NCBI GenBank assembly: GCA_963970005.1 | Contig: CAXAMN010026384.1 | Span: 131,125 to 195,124, forward strand | Origin: Durusdinium trenchii | Lineage: Eukaryota; Sar; Dinophyceae; Suessiales; Symbiodiniaceae | Reading direction: 5' to 3' | Length of the DNA stretch: 64,000 nt | In this document: piece by piece, positions 63,188-64,000 of the stretch | Layout of the letters: the number at the start of each line of letters is the position of its first letter | How positions within the stretch are numbered: the first letter of the stretch is position 1 | The notes under the pieces: model-generated | Told to the model about the DNA's origin: nothing | Databases searched by the model: none | What the model saw: only the letters and a program-made list of their open reading frames with translations | Translations under genes and position numbers: made by a program

Positions 63188-64000
63188 TCTCCAAAACTCC
63201 AATATCGATCCACCTCCGTTTACACAACGCATGCCCACCATCTTCCCTCTGCAAAATGGTCTTTGAGCATCATGTGTTTTCCGCACGTTTTGTCTTTGTC
63301 ATTCTGCCTTGATGATTGGTTATTTAAAGGCTTACGCCTAACAGCCGGGCGCCGGCCCACTTGGGTCTGTGGGGCGTATGCCTATGTTGGCCTTGGTGGG
63401 GCCTATATTGAGCAAAGTTAAGCTATTTGGTGCGCATCTTGGCCTAGGTTGGGCCAAGTGGGGCCCATGTGGTCTGTGTTGGGCACATCTTGGGCCCATG
63501 TTGGCCTACGTGAGGCCTATGTTGGCCGAGGTTGGGCCTATGTTGGGCCTATGTTGGCGTCTGTTGGCCCCAAGTTGGCCTATGTTGGCCCTATGTTGAG
63601 CCATCTTGTGTTGGGGATATGTTGGCTATCTTGGGCCTATGTTGGGGATATGTTAGGCGATTTATGTTGAAAAAATCTTCCGATACAACTTTTTACGACT
63701 TTTCCTGCCCGCAAAGCAAAAGCCCTGCAAAAACCTACGTTTTTTGACATCCCCAAGATGAAACTCTCGCCCGCCGAGGGGCCCAAAACCCTGTAAAACA
63801 CAGTGCTTTATATACCTCACACGCACGAAACACTGTAAATTACAGGGGCTTCAGTGAGCCGGAAGTGACGAGGGGGTCCGCCCGTTTTGGGACCGAGGGT
63901 CGGCGGCAGGGGGCGCGCCCGTATATCCGGCCAGGGGCCCACGGCACCCCGCCATGGCTGTGTCTTTGACGTAGGCAGTCTCTCTTCTCCAAAGGAGAGA
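63188..64000 (+). repeat. Large direct repeat flanking the LINE, right copy
   Basis: Repeats 55008-55480 with an internal expansion. From about 63480 to 63660 units of GGGCCTATGTTGG and shorter forms are iterated. Near 63790-63846 an imperfect 17-bp inverted repeat (CCCTGTAAAACACAGTG) brackets a TATATA box-like run. The window ends inside this block. Confidence 0.88.

Overview
The window looks like dinoflagellate nuclear DNA. The reasons are a eukaryotic multimodular polyketide synthase (PKS) split into many short exons, introns that almost all start with GC and end with AG followed by G, very dense retroelements of several classes, and many minisatellites. I see no bacterial operons, tRNA, rRNA or CRISPR array. 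A run of 10 N at 31804-31813 marks an assembly gap.

The host gene is one plus-strand PKS traced from about 4.2 kb to 54.8 kb. In order it encodes the C-terminal half of a first ketosynthase (KS1, 4228-6960), a dehydratase, a B-type ketoreductase and an acyl carrier protein (6866-9772), a second KS in about eleven exons (10661-16986), a second ketoreductase in scattered exons (36389-37793, 47898-47983, 50934-51810), a second ACP (52897 to about 53350) and a third KS (to 54771). No acyltransferase is seen in cis, which fits the trans-AT-like PKSs known from dinoflagellates. KS1 starts upstream of what is recognisable here, and the end of the gene is not seen.

The introns are loaded with mobile DNA. 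Between KS2 and KR2 lie (i) a ~13-kb plus-strand element (18484-31468) with ~355-bp terminal direct repeats and at least eight ORFs, the last with an N-terminal GIY-YIG nuclease motif and a Penelope-like reverse transcriptase, and (ii) a second element (31478-36188) with 326-bp terminal repeats, itself carrying two nested short inverted-repeat elements (32809-33239 and 35233-36007). Inside KR2 lie a degenerate ~5.3-kb Copia element with ~110-bp LTRs (39459-44729) and an RT/RNase H-type fragment (44965-46071). A related RT/RNase H remnant occupies 635-3198.

The right end (55-64 kb) holds a minus-strand non-LTR retrotransposon with an APE-type endonuclease, RT, at least six C2H2-like zinc fingers and a downstream ubiquitin-specific-protease-like domain, split by several frameshifts and flanked by a directly repeated GC-rich block (55.0-55.5 and 63.2-64.0 kb).

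The strongest candidates for something undescribed are the giant multi-ORF Penelope-like element, with a recurrent spliced-leader-like motif ahead of most of its ORFs, and the LINE with zinc fingers plus a deubiquitinase-like domain.
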